Of a stretch of 64,000 bases of DNA, positions 10,892 through 18,971 are shown one piece after another. Position 1 is the first letter of the stretch. Every line of letters begins with the position of its first letter. Source of the DNA: Microcella sp. (GTDB taxonomy: Bacteria > Actinomycetota > Actinomycetes > Actinomycetales > Microbacteriaceae). Where the stretch lies: positions 1,426,001 through 1,490,000 of the forward strand of contig NZ_CP075524.1 of NCBI RefSeq assembly GCF_025808395.1. Reading direction: 5' to 3'. The notes below the pieces were generated by a model. That model had not been told where the DNA came from, did not search any database, and saw only the letters and a program-made list of their open reading frames with translations. Made by a program: the position numbers and the translations under genes.

Positions 10892-11697
10892 CGATGCCAT
10901 CATCCGCCTCTACGCCTGCTCTGGGACGACTGCACGGCAAGGTTGCAGTTGTCACGGGGGGTGCGCAAGGTCAGGGTCGAGCCCACGTCGAGGCGATGGT
11001 GCGCGAAGGGGCGAACGTGATCATCGCCGACATCCTGGATGCAGAAGGAGAGTCTCTCGCCCGAGAACTCGGCGCTCGTGCCCTCTTCGCGCATCTCGAT
11101 GTGCGCTCCGACGACGACTGGAACCGCGCGATCGAATTCGCCCTCGAGTCGTTCGGCGTCGTGAATGTCTTGGTCAACAACGCAGGCGTACTGGTGCGGG
11201 GGTCGATCGGCGACGTGAGTATCGACGAGTGGAACAGGGCACTTGACATCAACCTGACCGGATCGTTTCGCGGAATTCGTGCCGCATTGCCCGCCTTGCG
11301 AGACGCGAGGCCCAGCTCGATCATCAATGTGTCGTCGACGGCCGGGTTTCTCGGCTTTCCCGGCATGTCGGCCTACAACGCCTCGAAGTTCGCGCTTCGG
11401 GGACTTACGCGGGCCGCGGCGGTCGAGCTGGCCCCCGACGGCATCAGAGTGAATTCCATCCACCCTGGCAACGTGCAGACGGCGATGATCGAAGACTATG
11501 ACGGAGGCTTCGATCAGGTCGCGCAGCGACGGGCTGCCAGGGCAGACGAGATCTCTCCCCTCGTCGTCTACCTCGCCTCAGATGAGAGTTCTTACTGCAC
11601 GGGAAGCGAGTTCATCATCGACGGCGGCGAATCGGCGGGGCACCCCGTCGATCATGCTCGAGCGACGGAAAGGTCGTCCTTGAGCGGAACCGAGTAG
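10888..11697 (+). CDS. SDR-family oxidoreductase, candidate pentose dehydrogenase
   Basis: A 269-residue short-chain dehydrogenase with cofactor motif VVTGGAQGQG near residues 18-27, NNAGVLVRGS, the catalytic serine in NVSSTAGFLG and Tyr163/Lys167 in SAYNASKFALRG. Translation is coupled to the GH43 gene by a 4-bp overlap. It could oxidise the released pentose to its lactone, or act on a deoxy-keto acid as in L-fucose-type pathways. The C-terminal tail after the usual SDR end (IDGGES) is about 20 residues long and overlaps the 3' end of the convergent lactonase gene by 46 bp. Family call is firm; substrate is inferred. Confidence 0.85.
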   Translation: MTMPSSASTPALGRLHGKVAVVTGGAQGQGRAHVEAMVREGANVIIADILDAEGESLARELGARALFAHLDVRSDDDWNRAIEFALESFGVVNVLVNNAGVLVRGSIGDVSIDEWNRALDINLTGSFRGIRAALPALRDARPSSIINVSSTAGFLGFPGMSAYNASKFALRGLTRAAAVELAPDGIRVNSIHPGNVQTAMIEDYDGGFDQVAQRRAARADEISPLVVYLASDESSYCTGSEFIIDGGESAGHPVDHARATERSSLSGTE

Positions 11698-12569
11698 ACC
11701 GAGCTCGTGGCCGTAGCGATGAGGACAGGCCGCCCGCCCACTTCCGCGAAGCACAGGTTGGCAGCCGCTTCCGGAAGCACCACCGTGCCCAACAGTGCGC
11801 CTTCGGGCGAGTAGCACCGCACACCGTCTCCGGCTGCGCACCAGATCCGACCCTCGCGATCAACCCTGAGCCCATCCGGCCACCCGTGATCGATCGTGAA
11901 CAGCACGCGAGACGACGTCACCGAGGCTTCCGGCCCCAGACCGAGCGCTCGCACGTGACGCGGAGCGGTTGCGTCTTCGGTATATGCGCTGTCGGCGACG
12001 TACAACACTGACTCGTCTGGGGAGAACGCCAAGCCGTTCGGCATCTCGAAATCGTCTGCGACGAGCGATACCGTCTCGCCATCGGGTGACACCCTGAAGA
12101 CAAAGCATCCATCCTGCTCCCGCGCCGCGACTCCGCCCTGGTCCGGGCTCCGAATGCCGTAGTCGGGGTCGGTGAACCACAGGCTGCCGTCAGAGTGGCA
12201 GACCACATCGTTCGGAGAGTTCAACCGTCGCCCGTCGAAGTGCGAAGCGATCGTCGTTCGAGTGCCATCGTGCTCACGGCGCGTCACGCTGCGTGTGCGA
12301 TGCTCGCAGGTGATGAGCCGCCCCGACCCATCAGTGGTGTGCCCATTCGCGAACTCGCTCGGCCTACGCGAGACCTCGACGCCGACCTCCGTCCAGCAGT
12401 ACTCGGTGTTCGACGGCACGTCGCTGAAGTACAGCGCGCCTGAATCTCGCAAGAACGCCGGACCTTCAGCCCAAACGAGCCCCGAATACAACACTCGAGG
12501 CTGCCGATCGTCGTCAAACATTGCGGCGAATACCAGCTCGCGGGCTTCGAGGCGAACGCCTGCGCTCAC
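11652..12569 (-). CDS. SMP-30/gluconolactonase family sugar lactonase
   Basis: A 305-residue six-bladed beta-propeller metal-dependent lactonase, expected to open the aldono-1,4- or 1,5-lactone made by a neighbouring dehydrogenase. Family marks are Glu35 in WAEGPAF, the RLNSPNDVV loop near 115-123, and HGWPDGLRVD near 235, which carry the metal ligands. It starts at a GTG that overlaps the Gfo/Idh stop by 4 bp (GTGA), so it is the last gene of the importer operon. Its 3' end overlaps the convergent SDR gene by 46 bp. Probable xylono- or arabinolactonase. Confidence 0.87.
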   Translation of the reverse strand: MSAGVRLEARELVFAAMFDDDRQPRVLYSGLVWAEGPAFLRDSGALYFSDVPSNTEYCWTEVGVEVSRRPSEFANGHTTDGSGRLITCEHRTRSVTRREHDGTRTTIASHFDGRRLNSPNDVVCHSDGSLWFTDPDYGIRSPDQGGVAAREQDGCFVFRVSPDGETVSLVADDFEMPNGLAFSPDESVLYVADSAYTEDATAPRHVRALGLGPEASVTSSRVLFTIDHGWPDGLRVDREGRIWCAAGDGVRCYSPEGALLGTVVLPEAAANLCFAEVGGRPVLIATATSSVYSVPLKDDLSVARA

Positions 12570-13726
12570 GACGAGTCGACCTCTACCCAGGCTCTCGCCT
12601 CAGTTGACGCGATGATCGCGTCGACGATCGCGGCGGTGCGGTATCCGTCGACGAAGCTCGGGTCGGCGGGCCTGCCTTCAGTGAGAGCAGTGAAGAATTC
12701 GAAGCACTCGATAATCTTCGATTCTGCATAGCCGTTGCCGAGCGCCGGCCCCGGCCATAGAGCGTGGCCATATGGATGCGCCGGGCCGGTGTTGATCGTG
12801 CGAAAGCCCGACATTCGCGCGCCGTCGTCGGCGAGGGCGACTTTGAGCTGGTCGCGATGCTCGTAATCGAACACGAGGGTTCCACGGGTTCCATGCACTT
12901 CGAACCCGAGCAGATTGTTGCGACCGTGCGCGAGCCGAGACACTTCGATCGAGCCCCGCTGCCCTGTCTCGAACTCGAGCTGAATCGAAGCCCAGTCGTC
13001 GACGTCGACGCGGAGCAGGGCCCCCGCTGGCGACTCGGGATCAGGGCGCTCAGGAATGTAGGTCGACGAAACTGCATGCACCTGCCTGACCTCACCGACG
13101 AGATACCGAGCAAAGTCGATGACATGAGATCCGATATCGCCGATGGCACCGCTTCCCGCGCGACTCTTGTCGAATCGCCAGGTTGCAGGAAAGGTGGGGT
13201 CAGCAGACCAGTCCTGCAGATAGGTGCCGCGAAAGTCGAGCACGTCACCGATCGCCCCCTCGTCGATGAGCTGCCGGGCGAACACCACCGCTGGAATGCG
13301 CCGAAAGTTGAACGCAGTCGCATGCGTGATTCCCGCAGCTTCGGCTGCCTCCAGCATGCGACGAGCACTTGACGCATTGAGCGACAAAGGCTTTTCGCAG
13401 ATGATGTGCTTGCCAGCCTGCGCTGCCGCGATGACCATCTCTTCATGCAGATCGTTAGGCGTGACGATGTCGACGACGTCGATCTGGGGATCGTCGATCA
13501 CCGAACGCCAGTCAGACGACCAGTGAGCGAAGCCGAGCTGTTGCGCGGCATCCGCCGCCCTCTCGTTGGTCGCCTCCACGAGCGTCGCACGAACGGGAAT
13601 CGCCGGTGCAGGCCAGAAGTACATGGGCATTGCGGCGTAGGCGATGGCATGTGCCTTTCCCATGAAGCCGCCGCCGACCATGGCGACATTCACACGAGGA
13701 GTCTCGGCTCGCGCGAACGAGCTCAC
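12566..13726 (-). CDS. Gfo/Idh/MocA family oxidoreductase, candidate sugar dehydrogenase
   Basis: A 386-residue NAD(P)-dependent dehydrogenase. The N-terminal Rossmann fold has VNVAMVGGGFMGKAHAIAY (about 12-30). HIICEKPLSLN (about 105-115) contains the conserved EKP lysine. A C-terminal alpha/beta domain has DIGSHVIDFARYLVGEV. I start at the GTG at 13726, which overlaps the permease stop (GTGA); an upstream extension lies inside the permease gene. The family includes archaeal D-xylose dehydrogenase and many sugar or inositol dehydrogenases. In this operon it most likely makes the sugar lactone hydrolysed by the next gene product. The exact sugar is not shown. Confidence 0.86.
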   Translation of the reverse strand: MSSFARAETPRVNVAMVGGGFMGKAHAIAYAAMPMYFWPAPAIPVRATLVEATNERAADAAQQLGFAHWSSDWRSVIDDPQIDVVDIVTPNDLHEEMVIAAAQAGKHIICEKPLSLNASSARRMLEAAEAAGITHATAFNFRRIPAVVFARQLIDEGAIGDVLDFRGTYLQDWSADPTFPATWRFDKSRAGSGAIGDIGSHVIDFARYLVGEVRQVHAVSSTYIPERPDPESPAGALLRVDVDDWASIQLEFETGQRGSIEVSRLAHGRNNLLGFEVHGTRGTLVFDYEHRDQLKVALADDGARMSGFRTINTGPAHPYGHALWPGPALGNGYAESKIIECFEFFTALTEGRPADPSFVDGYRTAAIVDAIIASTEARAWVEVDSS

Positions 13727-14589
13727 TTGACGGCTCCCGCAGTGATGCCGCGAACGAGCGTGCGCTGGAAGATGAGAAAGAAGATGATCGCGGGCAAGAC
13801 CCCCAGCAGCGATGCGGCGCTCGACGTCGTCGCATCTGTGAGGTGCTGGCCCTGCAGCACACCCAAGGCGACCGGCACTGTCTGGTTCGACGACGACGCC
13901 AAGAAGATGAGCGGCAAGAAGAACTCGTTCCAGGTCCAGATGAAGAAGAACACGAAGAGCACCATCAGAGTCGGCAGAGAAATCGGGGTTACCACTTGCA
14001 CCAGCTGTCGCCATTTGCCCGCGCCGTCGACGCGTGCAGCTTCGAGTATCTCGCTCGGGAAGTGGGCAAGCACGGATGTCAACAAGTAGGTGCCGAATGC
14101 TGAGTGGATCACGATGAAGATGACGATGACGGGAATCGCTGTGTCATAGACCCCCACCGCTCGCGCCAGGTAGTAGAGCGGGTATGCCAGCGCCTCTTGC
14201 GGAAGCAGGTTGCCCATCAAGAAGATCACGAGCAGCCAGTTGCGGCCTCGAACACGCCCGATGCCGAGCGCAAAAGCGTTGAGCAGTGATAACGCGACGG
14301 CGCCCACTGCGACAGTCGTGCTGATGACGAGGCTGTTCCACAGCTTCTGATCAAAACTCGTCCTCTGCCAGAAGTCGATGATCGAGTCGATCTGCAGCTG
14401 CCCAGGCAGCCCAAGAGGTCCGCTGACCGCGTATTCGGCCGGACTCTTGAATGCGTTGATGCCCACGAGAAAGAACGGCACGAAGAACGCCGCCGCGGCA
14501 ACAATGAGCAACCCGAGCACGACAAAGCGAGCTGCGGGTCGCCGCCCGACCCTGCCTGTTGAGCGACGCATGACCAAAGGTGTACTCAT
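13723..14589 (-). CDS. ABC sugar transporter permease (MalG type)
   Basis: A 288-residue inner-membrane protein with about six membrane segments. The cytoplasmic EAA loop EILEAARVDGAGKWRQLVQV (about 195-215) is where a transport ATPase docks. It belongs to the carbohydrate uptake CUT1 group (binding-protein-dependent permeases). It overlaps the upstream permease by 4 bp (ATGA) and the downstream Gfo/Idh gene by 4 bp. No ATPase gene is in the cluster. Confidence 0.92.
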   Translation of the reverse strand: MSTPLVMRRSTGRVGRRPAARFVVLGLLIVAAAAFFVPFFLVGINAFKSPAEYAVSGPLGLPGQLQIDSIIDFWQRTSFDQKLWNSLVISTTVAVGAVALSLLNAFALGIGRVRGRNWLLVIFLMGNLLPQEALAYPLYYLARAVGVYDTAIPVIVIFIVIHSAFGTYLLTSVLAHFPSEILEAARVDGAGKWRQLVQVVTPISLPTLMVLFVFFFIWTWNEFFLPLIFLASSSNQTVPVALGVLQGQHLTDATTSSAASLLGVLPAIIFFLIFQRTLVRGITAGAVK

Positions 14590-15500
14590 GAACTCACCAG
14601 CCCCGACTTTGCTTCGCTTCGTCGCTGCGCGTACAGGAAGACGATCGCGAACACGATCACGATCACCGCAAGGATCGTGGATATAGATGCGCCATAGCCG
14701 ACGTTGGCTCTCTCGAAGAAGTTCTGGTACGCGAAATATGACGGCACGTTCGTCGAGTTCGCCGGTCCGCCTCGAGTCAGCACGTAGATCGGGCCGAACA
14801 CCTTGAGCGCATAGATGGTGGACGTCAGCACAACGACGTAGATCTCAGGGCGAATCTGTGGCACCGTGACATGCCTGAAGCGCTGGAACCAGTTGGCGCC
14901 GTCAAGTTCTGCCGCCTCGTAGATCGACGGATCTACGCGCTGGAGACCCGCCATGAAGATGACGACTGGATACCCGAGCTGGAACCAGATCATCACGAAC
15001 ATCACCGAGATGAGCGCGATTGAGGAGTCGCCGAGCCAGTTTCGGGCGAGGTCATCAAGCCCGACACCCCGGAGTGCAGTGTTCAGGGCTCCCGTCGTCG
15101 GGTGAAGAATCCATCCCCACACGATGCCGGCGATCGCGATGGGCAGCACCTGCGGCAGGTAGAAGATTGCCCGGAACGCGCTGGCACTCCGTTGGCCAAC
15201 GTGTCTTCCGACATAGTCGAACAGCACAGCCGCCAGCACGAGGCCGATGACCGTCGGTACGACTGCCATCGAGAAGATCATGGCGAGAATGTTGCGGAAC
15301 GACATCCAGAAGACGTCATCATCAAGCAACCTGATGTAGTTCTCCAGCCCGATCCAGGATGGCTCTCCCACCCCCGTCCACCGTGTGAAGCTGAATGCGA
15401 TGTTCGCGATGAACGGCATCACGATCAAGGCTGCGAACAGCACGATTCCGGGGATGAGGAAGACTGCGTAGTTCTCCTTCACGCTTCTGCGCTTGTGCAC
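14586..15500 (-). CDS. ABC sugar transporter permease (MalF type)
   Basis: A 304-residue inner-membrane protein with about six membrane segments and the EAA-type loop SIYEAAELDGANWFQRFRHV (about 190-210), typical of the first permease of CUT1 importers. The GTG start at 15500 follows AGAGGAGG. A strong stem-loop lies just upstream, between it and the binding-protein gene. It works with the next gene product as a heterodimeric channel for oligosaccharides. Confidence 0.92.
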   Translation of the reverse strand: MHKRRSVKENYAVFLIPGIVLFAALIVMPFIANIAFSFTRWTGVGEPSWIGLENYIRLLDDDVFWMSFRNILAMIFSMAVVPTVIGLVLAAVLFDYVGRHVGQRSASAFRAIFYLPQVLPIAIAGIVWGWILHPTTGALNTALRGVGLDDLARNWLGDSSIALISVMFVMIWFQLGYPVVIFMAGLQRVDPSIYEAAELDGANWFQRFRHVTVPQIRPEIYVVVLTSTIYALKVFGPIYVLTRGGPANSTNVPSYFAYQNFFERANVGYGASISTILAVIVIVFAIVFLYAQRRSEAKSGLVSS

Positions 15501-15514
15501 TTTCCTCCTCTATG

Positions 15515-15550
15515 AGCGGCGCCCGACAACCATAGTCGTCGGGCGCCGCT
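15515..15550 (-). terminator. 13-bp perfect stem-loop between binding protein and permease genes
   Basis: AGCGGCGCCCGAC (15515-15527) and GTCGGGCGCCGCT (15538-15550) form a 13-bp perfect stem with a 10-nt loop. There is no U-run. In this position such hairpins commonly lower read-through or protect the upstream mRNA, so that the binding protein is made in excess over the permeases (known for maltose-type operons; inferred here). Confidence 0.7.
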
Positions 15551-15598
15551 TCGTTACTCGAGCTCGCGACTGAGACGCGAGATCTTCGACGGTTGGGT

Positions 15599-16894
15599 CT
15601 ACAGATTCAGCGTCGCGACGTGTGCGTCGTACGCCGACTGCAGCGCAGCGAGGAACTGCTCTGTCGTCAGCGACCCCTCCAGCAGCGCCTGGTTCTGCGC
15701 CACCAAGATGTCGTAGAAGCCCGACACCGGCCAGTCAGGATAGAAAGCGAGCCCGTCGCCTTCCGTAACCTCGTTGGCGATCTCGATCAGCGCTCGGCTC
15801 TTCGGGTCGGAAATCGCGTCGGTGTTCTCCGCGGCGATGGGGATGCCCCCGAGGTCGCCGAGCAGCTGCTGGATCTCTGGCCGCAATGTTGCGTCAATGA
15901 AGGCGTATGCGAGGTCTTTCTGCTGCGAGCCCTCAGGAACGATCCAGACATTGCCTCCCGAGCCGACGTGCATGTCGTTGCCCGGCAGTCGCTGCGCTTC
16001 CCACTCGAAGGGCAGGCTCTGGATGAACCCGCCATACCACCACGTACCGGAGATCATGATGGGAGACCTGCCCGAACTGAACTCCGCCGCCATGTCGTTC
16101 GCACGGAGGCCGACGCTATCGCTTGAGATGAAGCCACGCTCTACCCAGTCGCGGATCGTCTCTGTGGCGAAAGTGAACTCCGGCCCGCTGAAATCGACAT
16201 CATCGGTGTACGTCTGGTACGCGGTCACGAAGTCGCGATCAGCCTGGCTGAGGGCCAGCTCGTACCACAAGTGCTGTGCCGGGTACTCGGCTCCGCTCAA
16301 GGCGAGCGGGGTGATGCCGGCGTCGACGAATGCCTGCATCGCTGCCTCGAGGCCGGCGAGGTCAGACGGAATCTCGACGCCCACCTCTTCGAACATGTCG
16401 AGGTTGTAGTACGTCAGCAAGAACTCAAGGTGGTTGGTGATGGCGTACCAGTCTCCGGAACCCATGATGCCGTTCGGCTGGTAGCGCTGAGTCGTGGCCA
16501 GGCTCGGTGACATCATGTCGTCCCACCCATACTCTTCAGCAACCTCGGTCAGGTTGGTGATGAGCCCCTGCTGCACCAGCAGGCCGGTGGACGATGTGCC
16601 CTTGTTGTATTCGAGCACGTCGGGCGCGGAAGCAGAATTGACGAACAAACTCCCGCTCTGCCGCATCTGCTCGAAGCTCTTCTCTTCGAACTCGACGCGC
16701 ACGCCCGGGTTCTCGCGTTCAAAGATCTCGGCCGCTGCCTGATAGGCCTGGCCCATCGGGCCGTTCGGGTCTTGCTGGTACCACACTCGAAGCACTTGGC
16801 CTTCTTCGGCCTGTTGCGCAGTGCACGCCGAGAGCATCAGGGCTGCAGCTGCCGCGAAGGCGACAGACAGTGACAAGCCTCTCTTGAGCTTCAT
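15599..16894 (-). CDS. ABC sugar transporter substrate-binding lipoprotein
   Basis: A 431-residue extracytoplasmic binding protein (CUT1, family 1). It has a lipoprotein signal peptide ending LMLSACTAQQ, with the acylated Cys at about residue 24. Two alpha/beta lobes follow, including RVWYQQDPNGPMGQAYQAAA and the hinge region ISGTWWYGGFIQS. It should capture the extracellular oligosaccharide, plausibly a xylo- or arabino-oligosaccharide since the cytosolic GH43 is in the same regulon. The ATG at 16894 has GAGAGGAA upstream. It is first in the operon and divergent from the FAH-fold gene. Confidence 0.93.
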   Translation of the reverse strand: MKLKRGLSLSVAFAAAAALMLSACTAQQAEEGQVLRVWYQQDPNGPMGQAYQAAAEIFERENPGVRVEFEEKSFEQMRQSGSLFVNSASAPDVLEYNKGTSSTGLLVQQGLITNLTEVAEEYGWDDMMSPSLATTQRYQPNGIMGSGDWYAITNHLEFLLTYYNLDMFEEVGVEIPSDLAGLEAAMQAFVDAGITPLALSGAEYPAQHLWYELALSQADRDFVTAYQTYTDDVDFSGPEFTFATETIRDWVERGFISSDSVGLRANDMAAEFSSGRSPIMISGTWWYGGFIQSLPFEWEAQRLPGNDMHVGSGGNVWIVPEGSQQKDLAYAFIDATLRPEIQQLLGDLGGIPIAAENTDAISDPKSRALIEIANEVTEGDGLAFYPDWPVSGFYDILVAQNQALLEGSLTTEQFLAALQSAYDAHVATLNL

Positions 16895-16921
16895 TGCATT
16901 CCTCTCGCTGTGTTGGTGTAA

Positions 16922-16962
16922 TCAGTAGTCAATACTGACACGCTAGTTTGCTGAATGAAACA
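16922..16962. promoter_or_regulatory. Candidate IclR operator and dyad in the importer promoter
   Basis: On the minus strand TGTTTCATTCAGCAAACTA (16962-16944) matches the motif upstream of the dehydratase gene (18916) at 14 of 19 positions. A second dyad, TCAGTA-GTCAA-TACTGA, is at 16922-16938. A possible importer promoter reads TTTCAT, 17 bp, CAGTAT on the minus strand, so the motif would overlap its -35 element. The motif match is seen; binding is inferred. Confidence 0.5.
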
Positions 16963-17141
16963 TAGACGCAACGCGTTCGGCCGTCAACCCAAACGTGTAA
17001 TCCCCTGAAACGTGCGCACTTGCCGGCTGCCTGAACGAAGTCTCATGCGACTCTTCGGCTTTGACTTTGCACCGCCGGCCTTCTAGGTTGAGTCGACAGA
17101 TGACACATGAGTGCATCAAGCGGAGCAAGAAGGGCAACCAC

Positions 17142-18023
17142 GTGGAGCAAATCGTTCGTTACCGCAGCACTGCAACGACCGGGATCGGCGTGCACGATGG
17201 TGACGTCATCAGACAGATTCCGGAGGTGGACTCGGTGGCAGAGCTTCTGAGACTCGGTCGCGCAGAGTTCCGGCGGGTCGTCGAGACGGCGACGAGGGCG
17301 GTCGGCGAGAGCGTCACCCTTCTGCCACCCATCGATGGCCGCACGGAGGTGTGGGGCGGCGGAGTGACCTACGACCGATCAAGAGTCGCACGCATAGAAG
17401 AGAGCGAGTCCGCTGACGTCTACGAGCGGGTCTACCGGGCGGATCGCCCTGAGCTCTTCTTCAAGTCGCCAGGGTGGCGCGTGCGAACCAATCATGACCC
17501 GATCGCCATACGTCGAGACTCAGCTCTCAACGTGCCCGAACCCGAACTCGCGCTGTGGATCAACGCAATGGGCGAAACGCTCGGTTACCTCGTGTGCAAC
17601 GACATGACCTCGCGCAGTATCGAGGCAGACAATCCTCTGTACCTTCCGCAGGCGAAACTGTATACAGACAGTTGCGCGATCTCGACGGGAGTCGTTCCGT
17701 TCTGGGCCGTCGACGAGCCCGAAGCGCTCAGAATCACGATGTCGATCGATCGAGGTTCAACATCTGTATGGAAGGGGTCGACCTCGACCGCCAACATGGC
17801 CCGCAGCTTCGACGAGCTCGTGAGATGGCTGTTCGCAGACACCGACTTTCCTGACGGTGTCATTCTCGCTACCGGCACCGGAATCGTGCCCGAACTCGAC
17901 TTCGTTGTCGAGTCGGGCGACCTCCTGACAATCGAGATCGATCAGGTCGGAACGCTCTCGAACCGTGTGGTGAGGCACGACGCAGCGAGACCCCGTGTCG
18001 ATGAAGTGAGAGTTGCTCTCTAG
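17142..18023 (+). CDS. 2-keto-3-deoxy-pentonate dehydratase, fumarylacetoacetase fold
   Basis: A 293-residue FAH-superfamily protein of the KdaD/XylX type. It would convert 2-keto-3-deoxy-xylonate or -arabonate to 2-oxoglutarate semialdehyde with loss of water. Distinctive segments are VWGGGVTYDRSRVARIEES (about 75-93), RADRPELFFKSPG, NVPEPELALWINAMGETLGY with metal-binding glutamates, and NDMTSRSIEADNPLYLPQAK. The GTG at 17142 has AGAAGGG upstream; an ATG at 17100 is the alternative. It is convergent with the IclR gene (4-bp overlap) and divergent from the importer operon. The XylX-type subgroup is recalled from these motifs. Confidence 0.88.
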   Translation: MEQIVRYRSTATTGIGVHDGDVIRQIPEVDSVAELLRLGRAEFRRVVETATRAVGESVTLLPPIDGRTEVWGGGVTYDRSRVARIEESESADVYERVYRADRPELFFKSPGWRVRTNHDPIAIRRDSALNVPEPELALWINAMGETLGYLVCNDMTSRSIEADNPLYLPQAKLYTDSCAISTGVVPFWAVDEPEALRITMSIDRGSTSVWKGSTSTANMARSFDELVRWLFADTDFPDGVILATGTGIVPELDFVVESGDLLTIEIDQVGTLSNRVVRHDAARPRVDEVRVAL

Positions 18024-18802
18024 AGCAGTGCGCGAATCGTCATCGCCGTGCCCTGACAGAGCCGGCCGAGCTCTTCGACACGACCCTCGACCGCATAGCT
18101 CGGCCCCGAGGCGCTGATCGCCCCGACAACCGCTCCCGTCGAGTCGATGAGAGGGCTCCCCACGCACGTGACCGAGTTCTCGTTCTCGCGATCGTCGACC
18201 GAGTATCCGCGAGCTTGCGTGAGCGCGATTTCTTCGCGCAGCCTGCGCAGGTCGGTGATCGTCCTGTCGGTTCTCCGTTCAAGCGTGAGCGTCGAGTACA
18301 ACGCTTCTCGTTCGACCTCGGGCATTCCCGCCAAGATCGCCTTGCCCAGAGACGTCGTGTGCATCGGCATGCTCTGACCGATCGCTGAGGCGATCACCAC
18401 CGACGCGGTCGACTCGAGCTTCAGGATGTAGACGACACGATTCAACTCGCGGATACCGAAATGGACCGTGTGGCCGGTTTCGTCGCGCAGCTGCTCGAGG
18501 AACGGGCGAATGCGCCGCGGCACATCGAGGTTCGATTGAAACGACTCGGAGAGACTGAGGAGTTTGCCCGTCAGCCGATAGCCCTTCGAATCTGGATCTT
18601 TGTAGGCATAGCCCAACGTACTCAGTGTCTGCAGCAACCGGTTGGTGGTTGCCTTGTCGAGATCAACGGCTGTCGCAACCTCTGTCACCCCGAGTCCCGA
18701 GTCACGCGACTCAGTAGCAAGGATCTCGAGAATCCGCAGACCCCGTTGCAACGTTCGGGTCGGTGCCGCCGCTGCCTTCGTGCCTTCGGTTGCCTGTGTC
18801 AA
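18020..18802 (-). CDS. IclR family transcriptional regulator
   Basis: A 260-residue regulator. The N-terminal winged helix spans about 15-75 (TLQRGLRILEILA, then LDKATTNRLLQTLSTLGYA) and a C-terminal effector-binding domain follows (HTTSLGKAILAGMP, GYSVDDRENENSVTCVGSPL). I choose the TTG at 18802 because CGGAGGATC lies at the right distance; upstream in-frame codons lack a ribosome site and the family's N-terminus fits. It is divergent from the dehydratase gene with a candidate operator between. It is the only regulator in the sugar island and probably controls it, like the IclR-type pentose regulator of haloarchaea (analogy). Confidence 0.9.
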   Translation of the reverse strand: MTQATEGTKAAAAPTRTLQRGLRILEILATESRDSGLGVTEVATAVDLDKATTNRLLQTLSTLGYAYKDPDSKGYRLTGKLLSLSESFQSNLDVPRRIRPFLEQLRDETGHTVHFGIRELNRVVYILKLESTASVVIASAIGQSMPMHTTSLGKAILAGMPEVEREALYSTLTLERRTDRTITDLRRLREEIALTQARGYSVDDRENENSVTCVGSPLIDSTGAVVGAISASGPSYAVEGRVEELGRLCQGTAMTIRALL

Positions 18803-18915
18803 CTGATGATCCTCCGTCCGACCTGCGAACCATATCAGTTTCGCCCCCACCTCGGTGCGATGATGGCACGAGCACAGCCTTTACGACGGGAATGGGCGCT
18901 CACCGCGCACGAAAC

Positions 18916-18934
18916 TGTGTCATTCAGAGATACA
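18916..18934. promoter_or_regulatory. Candidate IclR operator upstream of the dehydratase gene
   Basis: TGTGTCATTCAGAGATACA has near-symmetric ends (TGTGTC/GATACA) and shares TCATTCAG with the importer promoter site. It overlaps a plausible -10 element (TACACT, 18931-18936), so binding would block transcription of the dehydratase gene. Inferred from motif sharing across the cluster. Confidence 0.5.
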
Positions 18935-18971
18935 CTATGTCGACCAGCGACAATCTCAGAAGAGGAGCCCC

